64,000 bases of DNA from Paenibacillus sp. FSL R10-2734 (GCF_037963865.1 NZ_CP150170.1:1240001-1304000), one strand, 5' to 3'; counted from the stretch's first letter, positions 25,613 to 33,787 are shown. Program-made: numbers and translations. Notes: generated by a model from the sequence alone, not told the origin.

Positions 25613-25921
25613 TTGAATACTGTGAGCAGCCCGCAGGTTGGTCAATTAGTGAGAATTCTCAAAGGCAAAGATGCCGGAGAGGCAGCCGTTGTTATCGCAG
25701 TTGTTGATAGCAGATTTGTATACATTGCAGATGGAGACAAACGTAAGTTTGATGGGCCAAAGAAGAAGAATATTCTTCATCTTGAGCTCATACCCTTCAT
25801 CAGCAGTGAGGTTGTGAACAGTTTGGAAGAAACTGGGCGGGTAACAAACGGAAAGCTGCGTTACGCAGTCATGAAGTATTCTGGACCCACCGGAATAAGT
25901 GCTGATGAGAAAGGAGACTAA
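25613..25921 (+). CDS. KOW-domain RNA-binding protein (L14e/L27e-like)
   Basis: 102-aa protein with an N-terminal KOW motif (GQLVRILKGKDAGEAAVVIAV, residues about 9-29) and a YIADGDKRKFDGPKKKN segment like archaeal/eukaryal L14e. Bacillus carries a small KOW gene at the same place between map and infA. The function is not established; RNA or ribosome binding is inferred. It starts at TTG 25613 behind AGGTGATC, and its end contains the infA ribosome binding site. Confidence 0.85.
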   Translation: MNTVSSPQVGQLVRILKGKDAGEAAVVIAVVDSRFVYIADGDKRKFDGPKKKNILHLELIPFISSEVVNSLEETGRVTNGKLRYAVMKYSGPTGISADEKGD

Positions 25922-25923
25922 CT

Positions 25924-26139
25924 GTGGCTAAGGAAGATGTCATTGAAGTAGAAGGTACTGTCCTTGAACCGTTGCCAAATGCAACGTTTAAGGTTGAGCT
26001 TGAGAACGGTCATCAAATACTTGCCCATGTATCCGGTAAATTGCGGATGCACTTTATCCGTATTTTGACCGGAGACAAAGTGGTCGTGCAGTTATCGCCT
26101 TATGATTTATCAAAAGGTCGTATAACTTACCGTAAATAG
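25924..26139 (+). CDS. infA: Translation initiation factor IF-1
   Basis: 71-aa OB-fold factor that blocks the A-site during initiation. GTG start 25924; MAKEDVIEVEGTVLEPLPNA and LTGDKVVVQLSPYDLSKGRI are canonical. GAAAGGAGA lies across the end of the KOW gene, 2 bp between the genes. Confidence 0.97.
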   Translation: MAKEDVIEVEGTVLEPLPNATFKVELENGHQILAHVSGKLRMHFIRILTGDKVVVQLSPYDLSKGRITYRK

Positions 26140-26154
26140 ATGGGAACTACGAAA

Positions 26155-26177
26155 AAAGTTTTGCTTCGCAAAACTTT
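26155..26177 (+). promoter_or_regulatory. Hairpin abutting the rpmJ ribosome binding site
   Basis: Perfect 10-bp stem AAAGTTTTGC-TTC-GCAAAACTTT, followed after one base by AGGAGG (26179-26184). The 3' arm plus ribosome binding site, CAAAACTTT-N-AGGAGG, is identical to the element before ppk2 at 36681-36696. Confidence 0.6.
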
Positions 26178-26192
26178 GAGGAGGTAATTAAC

Positions 26193-26306
26193 ATGAAGGT
26201 AAGACCTTCTGTAAAGCCCATTTGCGAGAAATGTAAAGTAATCCGCCGCAAAGGGACTGTTATGGTGATTTGCGAAAATCCGAAACACAAACAAAAACAA
26301 GGTTAA
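26193..26306 (+). CDS. rpmJ: 50S ribosomal protein L36 (zinc form)
   Basis: 37-aa L36, MKVRPSVKPICEKCKVIRRK at the start. Cys11, Cys14, Cys27 and His32 form the zinc site of the C+ type. ATG 26193 behind AGGAGG. Its position between infA and rpsM is universal. Confidence 0.96.
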   Translation: MKVRPSVKPICEKCKVIRRKGTVMVICENPKHKQKQG

Positions 26307-26325
26307 GAAGGGGGTGTAGCGTAAA

Positions 26326-26694
26326 ATGGCTCGTATAGCTGGAGTGGATTTGCCACGTGACAAACGCGTTGAGATCGCCTTGACTTATATTTTCGGAATC
26401 GGTAAAACGACTTCTCAGAAAATTCTTAATGAAACAGGCATTAGCGCTAATACACGTGTCCGTGATTTGACGGAAGATGAAGTCAGCAAACTGCGTGAAA
26501 CGATCGACAAAACGGTTAAGGTTGAAGGTGACCTGCGTCGTGAAATTTCCTTAAATATTAAACGTCTTACTGAGATCGGCTGTTACCGCGGTGTTCGTCA
26601 CCGTCGTGGATTGCCTGTTCGCGGTCAACGTACTAAAACCAATGCCCGTACCCGGAAAGGCCCGCGTCGTACGGTAGCAAACAAGAAGAAATAA
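26326..26694 (+). CDS. rpsM: 30S ribosomal protein S13
   Basis: 122-aa S13, in the head and in the B1 intersubunit bridges. MARIAGVDLPRDKRVEIALT and the C-terminal RGLPVRGQRTKTNARTRKGP are diagnostic. AAGAAGGGGG precedes ATG 26326. Confidence 0.97.
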   Translation: MARIAGVDLPRDKRVEIALTYIFGIGKTTSQKILNETGISANTRVRDLTEDEVSKLRETIDKTVKVEGDLRREISLNIKRLTEIGCYRGVRHRRGLPVRGQRTKTNARTRKGPRRTVANKKK

Positions 26695-26713
26695 TAAGGG
26701 GGGATAAGAGACA

Positions 26714-27109
26714 ATGGCTAAACCGAAAAAAGTCGTACGTACTAAACGTCGCGACCGTAAAAATATCGAATCCGGCGTGGCACATATTCGTTCCACGTTC
26801 AATAACACCATCGTTACCATCACAGATCCTCACGGAAATGCAATTTCCTGGGCAAGCTCCGGCGGCCAAGGATTTAAAGGTTCCCGTAAGTCGACTCCAT
26901 TCGCAGCGCAAATGGCAGCTGAATCAGCAGCTAAAGCAGCTATGGAGCACGGCATGAAGTCGGTTGAGGTTATGGTTAAAGGACCGGGCGCGGGCCGCGA
27001 AGCAGCCATCCGTTCCCTTCAAGCTGCAGGGCTTGAAGTTAACCTTATTAAAGACGTAACTCCGGTTCCTCACAATGGATGCCGTCCGCCGAAACGTCGT
27101 CGCGTATAG
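26714..27109 (+). CDS. rpsK: 30S ribosomal protein S11
   Basis: 131-aa platform protein near the Shine-Dalgarno duplex. HIRSTFNNTIVTITD and the C-terminal DVTPVPHNGCRPPKRRRV are canonical. AGGGGGG precedes ATG 26714. No rpsD lies between rpsK and rpoA, as in Bacillus. Confidence 0.97.
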   Translation: MAKPKKVVRTKRRDRKNIESGVAHIRSTFNNTIVTITDPHGNAISWASSGGQGFKGSRKSTPFAAQMAAESAAKAAMEHGMKSVEVMVKGPGAGREAAIRSLQAAGLEVNLIKDVTPVPHNGCRPPKRRRV

Positions 27110-27129
27110 TGAAATCAGTATTGTGAATG

Positions 27130-27138
27130 TGGTATAAT
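27130..27138 (+). promoter_or_regulatory. Extended -10 promoter ahead of rpoA
   Basis: Perfect TATAAT (27133-27138) with an extended TGG at 27130-27132; the -35 position is weak. It sits in the 130-bp rpsK-rpoA gap and could give rpoA-rplQ extra transcription. Confidence 0.5.
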
Positions 27139-27239
27139 TCTGACACATCTGCTAATAATAGGTGTTTAGGCATACTACATGATGCACCTGATGGGGTGAC
27201 AGTTTCATATAGGAGCGACGTTGAAGGAGGGGTAAACTC

Positions 27240-28184
27240 GTGATAGAAATCGAAAAGCCGAAGATTGAGACCGTAGAAGCTAATGATGAAGGTACCTATG
27301 GGAAATTCGTAGTTGAACCGTTGGAACGTGGGTATGGCACGACTCTGGGGAATTCGCTTCGCCGGATATTGCTTTCTTCGCTTCCAGGAGCCGCAGTGAC
27401 TTCGGTCCAAATTGACGGCGTTCTGCATGAGTTCTCGACCGTTCCAGGCGTAATGGAAGATGTGACGGAGATCATTCTGAACCTTAAAGCCTTGTCCCTG
27501 AAGATTCATTCAGACGAGGAAAAAGTGTTTGAGATTGATGCCGAAGGGGAAGGCATCGTTACCGCAGGTGATATCCGTGCGGACAGCGATGTTGAGATCC
27601 TGAATCCGGATCTTCACATTGCAACGCTGGGACCTGGTGCGAGACTTCACATGCGTATTTTTGCAGGGCGTGGTCGCGGCTACGTCCAAGCGGATCGGAA
27701 CAAACGCGACGATCAGCCAATTGGTGTTATCCCGGTTGACTCCATCTACACTCCTATTTCACGCGTTAACTACGGCATAGACAATACACGTGTTGGTCAA
27801 GTGACCAACTACGACAAATTGACGCTTGAAATTTGGACAGATGGCAGTATTAGACCGGAAGAGGCTGTAAGCCTCGGAGCCAAAATTTTGAACGAGCACC
27901 TCGTACTGTTCGTAGGTCTTACGGACGAAGCGAAAGACGCCGAAATTATGGTTGAAAAAGAAGAAGACAAAAAAGAAAAAGTACTTGAGATGACAATCGA
28001 AGAGCTTGATCTTTCTGTTCGTTCCTACAACTGCCTCAAACGTGCTGGTATTAATACCGTACAAGAGCTTACCACGAAGACTGAAGAAGATATGATGAAG
28101 GTGCGTAACCTTGGTCGTAAATCTTTGGAAGAAGTTCAGGAAAAGCTTGAGGAACTTGGTTTGGGTCTCCGTACAGAAGAATAG
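27240..28184 (+). CDS. rpoA: RNA polymerase alpha subunit
   Basis: 314-aa alpha. The N-terminal dimerisation/assembly domain (GYGTTLGNSLRRILLSSLPG) is followed by an acidic Glu/Lys linker (around residues 238-248) and the C-terminal domain with helix-hairpin-helix RNLGRKSLEEVQEKL, which binds UP elements and activators. GTG start 27240 behind GAAGGAGGGG. Confidence 0.98.
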   Translation: MIEIEKPKIETVEANDEGTYGKFVVEPLERGYGTTLGNSLRRILLSSLPGAAVTSVQIDGVLHEFSTVPGVMEDVTEIILNLKALSLKIHSDEEKVFEIDAEGEGIVTAGDIRADSDVEILNPDLHIATLGPGARLHMRIFAGRGRGYVQADRNKRDDQPIGVIPVDSIYTPISRVNYGIDNTRVGQVTNYDKLTLEIWTDGSIRPEEAVSLGAKILNEHLVLFVGLTDEAKDAEIMVEKEEDKKEKVLEMTIEELDLSVRSYNCLKRAGINTVQELTTKTEEDMMKVRNLGRKSLEEVQEKLEELGLGLRTEE

Positions 28185-28218
28185 CTACAGATTGCTTTAG
28201 TAAAGGAGGGAAAACACA

Positions 28219-28584
28219 ATGGCATACCAAAAATTGGGCCGTGATTCCAGTGCGCGTAAAGCGTTATTTCGCGACATGGTAACGGATCTGTTTTTATACG
28301 AGCGCATCCAAACAACGGAAGCTAAAGCGAAAGAAGTTCGTTCTATCGCTGAAAAGTTGATCACTAAAGCTAAAAAAGGTGATCTTCATGCTCGTCGTCA
28401 AGTAGCTGCATTTGTTCGCCGCGAGACTGTTGATGGTGAACAAGATGCAATTCAAAAATTGTTCTCTGACATTGCTCCTCGTTACACAGAGCGTCCAGGT
28501 GGATACACTCGTATCCTGAAACTGGGACCTCGTCGTGGCGACGCTGCGCCTATGGTCTATCTTGAATTAGTAGATCGCGCGTAG
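28219..28584 (+). CDS. rplQ: 50S ribosomal protein L17
   Basis: 121-aa L17, last gene of the alpha operon. RDSSARKALFRDMVTDLFLY and GGYTRILKLGPRRGDAAPM are diagnostic. AAAGGAGGG precedes ATG 28219. A structured RNA and a terminator follow; the ecfA1-ecfA2-ecfT transporter genes that come next in Bacillus are absent here. Confidence 0.97.
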   Translation: MAYQKLGRDSSARKALFRDMVTDLFLYERIQTTEAKAKEVRSIAEKLITKAKKGDLHARRQVAAFVRRETVDGEQDAIQKLFSDIAPRYTERPGGYTRILKLGPRRGDAAPMVYLELVDRA

Positions 28585-28606
28585 TATCACAAGTATTGAT
28601 TTCCGA

Positions 28607-28712
28607 TGATTCCCTTTCATCCGGCCCTCTTTGGAGTAAAGATGGGGGAAATATCAGCGTTATTGTGCTGCAGAGGCGCAAGACTCTGCTGTACCAATAA
28701 CCGTGGGAATCA
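28607..28712 (+). ncRNA. Structured RNA in the rplQ 3' UTR (L17-downstream-type element)
   Basis: A closed multibranch fold is visible. Outer stem TGATTCCC (28607-28614) pairs with GGGAATCA (28705-28712). One arm has CATC/GATG (28618-28621, 28641-28644). A second arm has GTTATTG/CAATAAC (28659-28665, 28695-28701) topped by GCAGAG/CTCTGC (28670-28675, 28684-28689). L17 downstream elements are known 3' UTR RNAs after rplQ in Listeria and lactic acid bacteria; equivalence here is inference. A terminator follows 17 nt later. Confidence 0.6.
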
Positions 28713-28729
28713 CCTTGGTTCAATTGAAG

Positions 28730-28755
28730 GAGCTCCCGCAGGGGCTCTTTTTTTT
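28730..28755 (+). terminator. Terminator of the alpha operon
   Basis: GAGCTCC-CGCA-GGGGCTC stem (one G-U pair) followed by eight T. Confidence 0.92.
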
Positions 28756-28884
28756 GAAGTAATGGAGTGAAGTGTTAATGGATGCCGTCCTTCTAGGGAC
28801 GGCAAAGCCATTTCTTCCTCTCGATTAAGATCAGACAGTGCTTCGATCGACGTTTCTGCTGAACGGTTTAAAAAGGAGAACGGA

Positions 28885-29679
28885 ATGCGTAATCTATTGA
28901 TGAAGGTCAATTATGACGGAACAAATTATGATGGCTTTCAGACCCAGCCTCAGGGCAATACGATTCAGGATCGGCTGGAGCAAGCGATACTTCATCTGAC
29001 TGGTGAGGAGCTTAAGATTACTGCTTCTGGCCGCACAGATGCCGGAGTACACGCCTATGGTCAGCCTTTTAACTTTACGACCTCCTCTCGAATCCCACTT
29101 GAACGTTGGTGTCTGGCGCTTAATGCCCGGCTGCCACAAGATATCGTGGTTACTGAGGCTAGGGAAGTACCGCTGACGTTTCACTCTCGTAGAGGAGCTA
29201 AGCGTAAAACTTACCGATACACGATTAATGGCAACAGGTTTCCAGATCCGTTTCAGCGGCGCTGGCAGCTTCATCATCCGGTGAAGTTGGACATTCCTGC
29301 TATGCAGCAAGGCTTAACGCATATTTTAGGGACACATGACTTCACTTCGTTTGCTTCACGTCGGTCTACTAAGACATCTCATGTACGGACGATCTTTGAA
29401 GCTCATATGGAAGTAGACCGCAGCATGTGCCGACCCTCTACTTTAGATCAGGGAGTGATCCAAACTTTTATAACGGGTAGTGGATTTCTTCAGCATATGG
29501 TTCGCATTATTATGGGGACTTTGATCCATGTGGGGGAAGGTAAAATACATGCTGATGATGTTGCTGAGATATTGGCAGCATGTGATCGTTCTGCTGCTGG
29601 TCCGACAGCTATGGCCAAGGGGTTGGCTTTGTGGAGTGTAGAATATGACGAGTCTGAAAGTGAACCTTTTTTTCTATAA
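28885..29679 (+). CDS. truA: tRNA pseudouridine(38-40) synthase
   Basis: 264-aa enzyme making pseudouridine at tRNA positions 38-40. The catalytic Asp lies in GRTDAGVHA (residues about 50-58), and the RKTYRYTI and GSGFLQHMVRIIMGTL segments match TruA. AAAAAGGAG precedes ATG 28885. Preceded by a separate hairpin (GCCGTCC / GGACGGC, 28784-28803) without a U-tract. It lies between rplQ and rplM as in Bacillus apart from the missing ECF genes. Confidence 0.95.
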   Translation: MRNLLMKVNYDGTNYDGFQTQPQGNTIQDRLEQAILHLTGEELKITASGRTDAGVHAYGQPFNFTTSSRIPLERWCLALNARLPQDIVVTEAREVPLTFHSRRGAKRKTYRYTINGNRFPDPFQRRWQLHHPVKLDIPAMQQGLTHILGTHDFTSFASRRSTKTSHVRTIFEAHMEVDRSMCRPSTLDQGVIQTFITGSGFLQHMVRIIMGTLIHVGEGKIHADDVAEILAACDRSAAGPTAMAKGLALWSVEYDESESEPFFL

Positions 29680-29718
29680 ATTTCTTCCTAAATAATAGGC
29701 TGAATGTTTAAAAATCAC

Positions 29719-29747
29719 TTGCACTTGTTATGTTTATACTGTAATAT
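29719..29747 (+). promoter_or_regulatory. Sigma-A promoter of rplM-rpsI
   Basis: TTGCAC (29719-29724), 17-bp spacer, TAATAT (29742-29747), just upstream of the L13 leader hairpin. Confidence 0.75.
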
Positions 29748-29761
29748 AAAAGTTGTGTTTT

Positions 29762-29791
29762 CTTGATGGCTATCCCACAGCCCCGATCAAG
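29762..29791 (+). ncRNA. L13 leader hairpin
   Basis: CTTGAT-GGCT / AGCC-ATCAAG (29762-29771, 29779-29791) with a small internal loop directly at the start of the rplM transcript. A ribosomal-protein L13 leader is an established Bacillales element before rplM; position and shape agree. Confidence 0.65.
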
Positions 29792-29896
29792 GAAATGCCA
29801 AAAAAATGCTTTGCTTAACTCACATAATTGTAATTCAATGAGAAACAAGATATACGAAACAGAAGATTTTCGTACGAGAACAAGGAGGAAACATTC

Positions 29897-30334
29897 ATGC
29901 GTACCACCTATATGGCGAAGCCGAACGAAGTTGAACGCAATTGGCACATTATTGATGCCGAAGGCAAAACACTCGGTCGTTTGGCCAGCGAAGCCGCTGC
30001 TTTGATCCGTGGCAAACACAAACCGCAATTCACTCCACACGTTGATACAGGAGATTTCGTTATCGTAATCAACGCTGAGAAAATTCACTTGACCGGTAAG
30101 AAATTGCAAAACAAGAAATACTACCGTCACTCGATGCACCCAGGTGGCTTGAAAGTTACTAATGCTGAAACTTTGCTGAATACTAAACCAGAACGCGTAA
30201 TTGAATTCGCTGTTCATGGTATGATTCCTAAGACTCGTCAAGGGGACCACATGAAGCTGAGATTGAAAGTATATGCAGGCGCTGAGCATCCACATGCAGC
30301 ACAAAAACCTGAAGTTTACGAACTTCGCGGATAA
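29897..30334 (+). CDS. rplM: 50S ribosomal protein L13
   Basis: 145-aa early-assembly protein. NWHIIDAEGKTLGRLAS, the HTPHVDTGDFV-like strand and VHGMIPKTRQGDHMKLRLKVY identify L13. AAGGAGG (29882-29888) precedes ATG 29897. The 140-nt leader carries the L13-type hairpin. Confidence 0.97.
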   Translation: MRTTYMAKPNEVERNWHIIDAEGKTLGRLASEAAALIRGKHKPQFTPHVDTGDFVIVINAEKIHLTGKKLQNKKYYRHSMHPGGLKVTNAETLLNTKPERVIEFAVHGMIPKTRQGDHMKLRLKVYAGAEHPHAAQKPEVYELRG

Positions 30335-30354
30335 GAATAGAGGAGGACAGTTTC

Positions 30355-30747
30355 ATGGCACAAGTACAATACTATGGGACAGGTCGTCGTAAACATTCGG
30401 TAGCACGTGTTCGCCTTGTACCGGGTGAAGGACGCATTGTCATTAACAAACGTGAGATGGACGAATATTTCGGTGTGGAAACACTGAAAATGATCGTAAA
30501 ACAACCTTTGAACCTGACTGAAACACTAGGCAACTACGATGTAATCGTTCTTGCACATGGTGGCGGCATTTCCGGTCAAGCTGGAGCAATTCGTCACGGT
30601 ATCTCCCGTGCATTGCTTAAAGTTGACCCTGAATATCGCGGTGCGCTTAAGAAAGCCGGCTTCCTGACTCGTGACCCACGTATGAAGGAACGTAAGAAAT
30701 ACGGCTTGAAGGCAGCACGTCGTGCGCCTCAGTTCTCGAAACGTTAA
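30355..30747 (+). CDS. rpsI: 30S ribosomal protein S9
   Basis: 130-aa S9, whose C-terminal KR tail reaches P-site tRNA; the ending APQFSKR is the conserved form. AQVQYYGTGRRKHSVARVRL is diagnostic. Twenty bp after rplM, with a terminator directly behind. Confidence 0.97.
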   Translation: MAQVQYYGTGRRKHSVARVRLVPGEGRIVINKREMDEYFGVETLKMIVKQPLNLTETLGNYDVIVLAHGGGISGQAGAIRHGISRALLKVDPEYRGALKKAGFLTRDPRMKERKKYGLKAARRAPQFSKR

Positions 30748-30761
30748 TATTTATCAAATTC

Positions 30762-30798
30762 AACCCTTGGCCTTTATGGTCGAGGGTTTTATTTTTTT
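30762..30798 (+). terminator. Terminator after rpsI
   Basis: AACCCTTGGCC pairs with GGTCGAGGGTT (two G-U pairs), followed by a T-rich tract. Confidence 0.88.
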
Positions 30799-30866
30799 AT
30801 AAGCCCTTTCGAATAAGAAATGAGCTTTTTTTGCATCCATTTACTAATTTTGAGGGATGAAACTCA

Positions 30867-30911
30867 TTGACTTCCTCAGTAAAAGTTATATACTATTTCA
30901 TATAGAAATAG
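30867..30911 (+). promoter_or_regulatory. cysH-sat promoter with overlapping palindromic operator
   Basis: TTGACT (30867-30872), 16-bp spacer, TATACT (30889-30894). A perfect 7-bp dyad CTATTTC-ATATA-GAAATAG (30893-30911) covers the -10 end and start site, an ideal repressor position. The regulator is unknown; no SAM riboswitch or T-box fold is visible in the roughly 80-nt leader. Confidence 0.65.
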
Positions 30912-30978
30912 TTGGTTTTATTACTTCTTTTACCTCATTTATTCATACGATTAATATTTTGGATGGAGGAATACCTTA

Positions 30979-31671
30979 ATGAACCTGCTCGAGAAAGAAG
31001 ATTTGATCAGAATAAAGGCCGAAGAATTAGAAAGTGCTTCACCCGAGGAAATTATCCGCTGGGCAGTAGAAACATTTCCTAACATTACTTTTGCCTGCAG
31101 CTTTGGTGCCGAAGATGTAGTGCTTGTTGATATGCTTCACAAAGTTAGTCCATCTACTGACGTCTTTTATCTCGATACAGATTATCATTTCAAGGAAACC
31201 TACGAAACCAGAGATTTGATGGCAGACAAATACGGATTAGAGTTTGTACGTGTGTCTCCACAAATCACAACGCAGGAGCAAGCACTTCAATACGGTGAAA
31301 CATTATGGACAGTTGATCCTAACCAATGCTGTGGAATTCGTAAAGTAGAACCTTTGACTCGTATTCTATCTCAATATGAGGCTTGGATTACTGGAATTCG
31401 TCGTGACCAAGCGCCTACCCGTGCAAATTCTAAAAAGGTTGAGTATGATTATAAATTTGGTTTAGTGAAGTTTAATCCTATTGCGGATTGGACGACTGAG
31501 GATGTATGGAACTATATTCGTGAAAATGACGTAATCTATAACCCTCTACATGATCGTAATTATCCAAGTATCGGCTGTGAGCAATGTACTCGTCAGGTTA
31601 TGCCTGGTGAAGATCCTCGTGCAGGACGTTGGTCTGGATCAGAGAAGACAGAGTGCGGATTGCACAAGTAA
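30979..31671 (+). CDS. cysH: Phosphoadenylyl/adenylyl-sulfate reductase
   Basis: 230-aa thioredoxin-dependent reductase making sulfite. The [4Fe-4S] ligands Cys117-Cys118 and Cys200/Cys203 are present, plus catalytic Cys226 in ECGLH. Iron-sulfur cysteines indicate the APS-using (or dual APS/PAPS) type rather than the cluster-free PAPS enzyme. SFGAEDVVLVD is the nucleotide-binding motif. Paired with sat 37 bp downstream; no APS kinase is seen nearby, consistent with direct APS reduction. Confidence 0.93.
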   Translation: MNLLEKEDLIRIKAEELESASPEEIIRWAVETFPNITFACSFGAEDVVLVDMLHKVSPSTDVFYLDTDYHFKETYETRDLMADKYGLEFVRVSPQITTQEQALQYGETLWTVDPNQCCGIRKVEPLTRILSQYEAWITGIRRDQAPTRANSKKVEYDYKFGLVKFNPIADWTTEDVWNYIRENDVIYNPLHDRNYPSIGCEQCTRQVMPGEDPRAGRWSGSEKTECGLHK

Positions 31672-31708
31672 GATATATCCCTGTGGGAACATAGAAGGAG
31701 AGACTAAG

Positions 31709-32878
31709 ATGACTTCAATACGTCCGCATGGCGGAACTTTGGTTAACCGTGTAGTAGAGGGTACTGAAAGAGAAGAACTGCTTCAACTCGCCCGTGACAA
31801 CAAGTCAATTACAGTGAACACTTGGACTTTATCCGATTTGGATCTTATCGCTGTAGGTGCATTTTCGCCACTGACTGGCTTTTTAAAAGAGCAAGACTAT
31901 CATTCAGTAGTAAAAAGCATGCGTTTAGCAGATGGCACAGTGTGGAGTATTCCAATAACACTTGCTGTAGAAGATGATGTGGCAGCCGGATTATCTATTG
32001 GGGATAAAGTTTCTCTAATCGGTGAAGATGACGGGAAGATTTATGGTTTATTAGATATTGAGAGTATTTATACTGTTGATCAAGCGATTGAAGCGCAGAA
32101 TGTATTCAAAACAACAGACCCTGAACATCCAGGCGTGAGCAAGCTGTTGGCCCGTCCAGCAACCTATGTTGGAGGACCGATTACTGTCTTGAACCGTCCA
32201 CAGCCTGAGAAGTTCGGAGAATTTTATTTTGATCCTGCGGATACACGTAAAATATTTGCTGACAAGGGCTGGAGAACGGTTGTAGGCTTTCAGACACGCA
32301 ATCCGGTCCATCGTGCGCATGAATACATTCAGAAGTGTGCTATGGAGGTTGTAGACGCTCTATTCCTGAATCCGCTTGTTGGTGAGACGAAGTCAGATGA
32401 TGTACCGGCAAATGTACGGATGAAGAGCTACCTAGCGCTTTTGGAGAACTATTATCCTGAAGATCGTACTTTTCTTGGTGTTTTCCCGGCGGCGATGCGT
32501 TATGCAGGCCCTAGAGAAGCGATTTTCCATGCCATGGTTCGCAAAAATTACGGCTGCACCCATTTCATCGTCGGACGTGACCATGCTGGTGTAGGTGATT
32601 ACTACGGTACTTACGAGGCACAGGAAATTTTCTCGAATTTTAGTGTGGAGGAGCTTGATATTACTCCATTATTTTTTGAACATAGCTTCTTCTGTAAAAA
32701 ATGCGGAAATATGGCTTCAAGTAAAACATGCCCTCATCCTAGCAACGATCATATGACGTTGTCGGGTACGAAGGTACGGGCTTTACTCCGTGATGGACAA
32801 TGTCCACCGCCTGAATTCACGCGGCCTGAGGTTGCGCAGATTCTGATAGAAGGTATGACTCAAGAAGTAACAGCTTAA
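31709..32878 (+). CDS. sat: Sulfate adenylyltransferase (ATP sulfurylase)
   Basis: 389-aa homomeric ATP sulfurylase forming APS from ATP and sulfate. The QTRNPVHRAHEY motif (HxxH) and GRDHAGVGDYYGTY are the active-site signatures; CKKC and CPH near residue 330-345 may bind a metal. ATG 31709 behind GAAGGAGAG; the open frame upstream overlaps cysH and is not coding. Product feeds CysH. Confidence 0.95.
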   Translation: MTSIRPHGGTLVNRVVEGTEREELLQLARDNKSITVNTWTLSDLDLIAVGAFSPLTGFLKEQDYHSVVKSMRLADGTVWSIPITLAVEDDVAAGLSIGDKVSLIGEDDGKIYGLLDIESIYTVDQAIEAQNVFKTTDPEHPGVSKLLARPATYVGGPITVLNRPQPEKFGEFYFDPADTRKIFADKGWRTVVGFQTRNPVHRAHEYIQKCAMEVVDALFLNPLVGETKSDDVPANVRMKSYLALLENYYPEDRTFLGVFPAAMRYAGPREAIFHAMVRKNYGCTHFIVGRDHAGVGDYYGTYEAQEIFSNFSVEELDITPLFFEHSFFCKKCGNMASSKTCPHPSNDHMTLSGTKVRALLRDGQCPPPEFTRPEVAQILIEGMTQEVTA

Positions 32879-32909
32879 TCATTGTCAGCTAGTACTATTT
32901 GACCTTCTT

Positions 32910-32941
32910 GTCCCATATAGATGAGTATTATCTATTGGGAC
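32910..32941 (+). other. Hairpin between sat and cwlD
   Basis: GTCCCA-T-ATAGAT (32910-32922) pairs with ATCTATTGGGAC (32930-32941), 12 pairs with one bulge. No U-run follows; its 3' arm ends at the cwlD ribosome binding site, so translational influence is possible. Confidence 0.45.
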
Positions 32942-32956
32942 GAGGGGGTCTTTGTT

Positions 32957-33697
32957 ATGTCTGGCCGAAAGCAGAGTAAGGTCTCGGTCTGGATCTCATG
33001 GAGCAGTATCAAAAAAAGTATGCTTGGCGCGACACTGCTAGCCATAATGATCGGAATTATAGCGTATGACATGCCTACCGCTAAAACATTAAATTATTGG
33101 AGTCTGCCCTTGTCAGGAAAAGTTATTGCTCTCGATGCAGGACATGGTGGAGCTGACGGAGGAGCGGTTAGCCGGGAAGGGTTAATTGAGAAAGACATTA
33201 ATCTCGCGGTATCGCTTTATTTACGTGATTATCTGCAGCAGGCAGGGGCTATTGTAGTAATGACTCGTGAGGGTGATTATGATTTGGCTCAGGAAGGCAC
33301 TAAGGGCTATTCTAAGCGCAAGACTGAAGATCTTAAGCAAAGAGTAAGAAGCATTGAAGAGAAAGGCGCAGACCTTTTTATAAGCGTTCATATGAACAGT
33401 GTACCTTCAAACCGTTGGAGTGGTGCGCAGACCTTTTACTATCCCAATCACAAGGATAATAAAGCTATTGCGGAGTTTGTGCAGAGCGAACTGAAGACTA
33501 CGCTGGAGAATACAGATCGTGTGGCTAAAACAGTGAATACTGTATATCTGCTAAAAGCATTGAAAATACCAGCGGTGCTTGTAGAAGTCGGTTTCTTATC
33601 GCACCCGCAGGAATCAGCTCTGCTTGGAAATGATGTCTATCAGCGTAAGGTAGCGACTAGCATTTATCGTGGCATTCTTCGGTATGCCTCCGAGTAG
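32957..33697 (+). CDS. cwlD: Spore cortex N-acetylmuramoyl-L-alanine amidase CwlD
   Basis: 246-aa Amidase_3 enzyme that, with PdaA, makes muramic-delta-lactam in spore cortex. An N-terminal hydrophobic segment (residues about 22-38) acts as signal/anchor. Zn ligands lie in LDAGHGG, GLIEKDIN and SVHMNS, with the catalytic Glu in VEVGFLSHP. ATG 32957 has GAGGGGG 8 nt upstream; the longer frame starts inside the hairpin. Followed by salA, as in Bacillus. Confidence 0.93.
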   Translation: MSGRKQSKVSVWISWSSIKKSMLGATLLAIMIGIIAYDMPTAKTLNYWSLPLSGKVIALDAGHGGADGGAVSREGLIEKDINLAVSLYLRDYLQQAGAIVVMTREGDYDLAQEGTKGYSKRKTEDLKQRVRSIEEKGADLFISVHMNSVPSNRWSGAQTFYYPNHKDNKAIAEFVQSELKTTLENTDRVAKTVNTVYLLKALKIPAVLVEVGFLSHPQESALLGNDVYQRKVATSIYRGILRYASE

Positions 33698-33734
33698 TCA
33701 GGACTACTCATGGGGAGACAGGTAATGATATAAT
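33692..33734 (+). promoter_or_regulatory. salA promoter region with perfect dyad
   Basis: GAGTAGTC-AG-GACTACTC (33692-33709) spans the cwlD stop codon, and an extended -10 TGATATAAT lies at 33726-33734. The dyad occupies the -35 zone, so it could be an operator. Confidence 0.5.
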
Positions 33735-33787
33735 AGACAAAAACTCCGGATGATTTCTCAACCGGAAAGGAAACAGAGGTGCTTCCC

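Noticed and set aside
30798..30978. SAM riboswitch or T-box ahead of cysH
   Set aside because: The leader is too short and lacks the conserved cores and a terminator.
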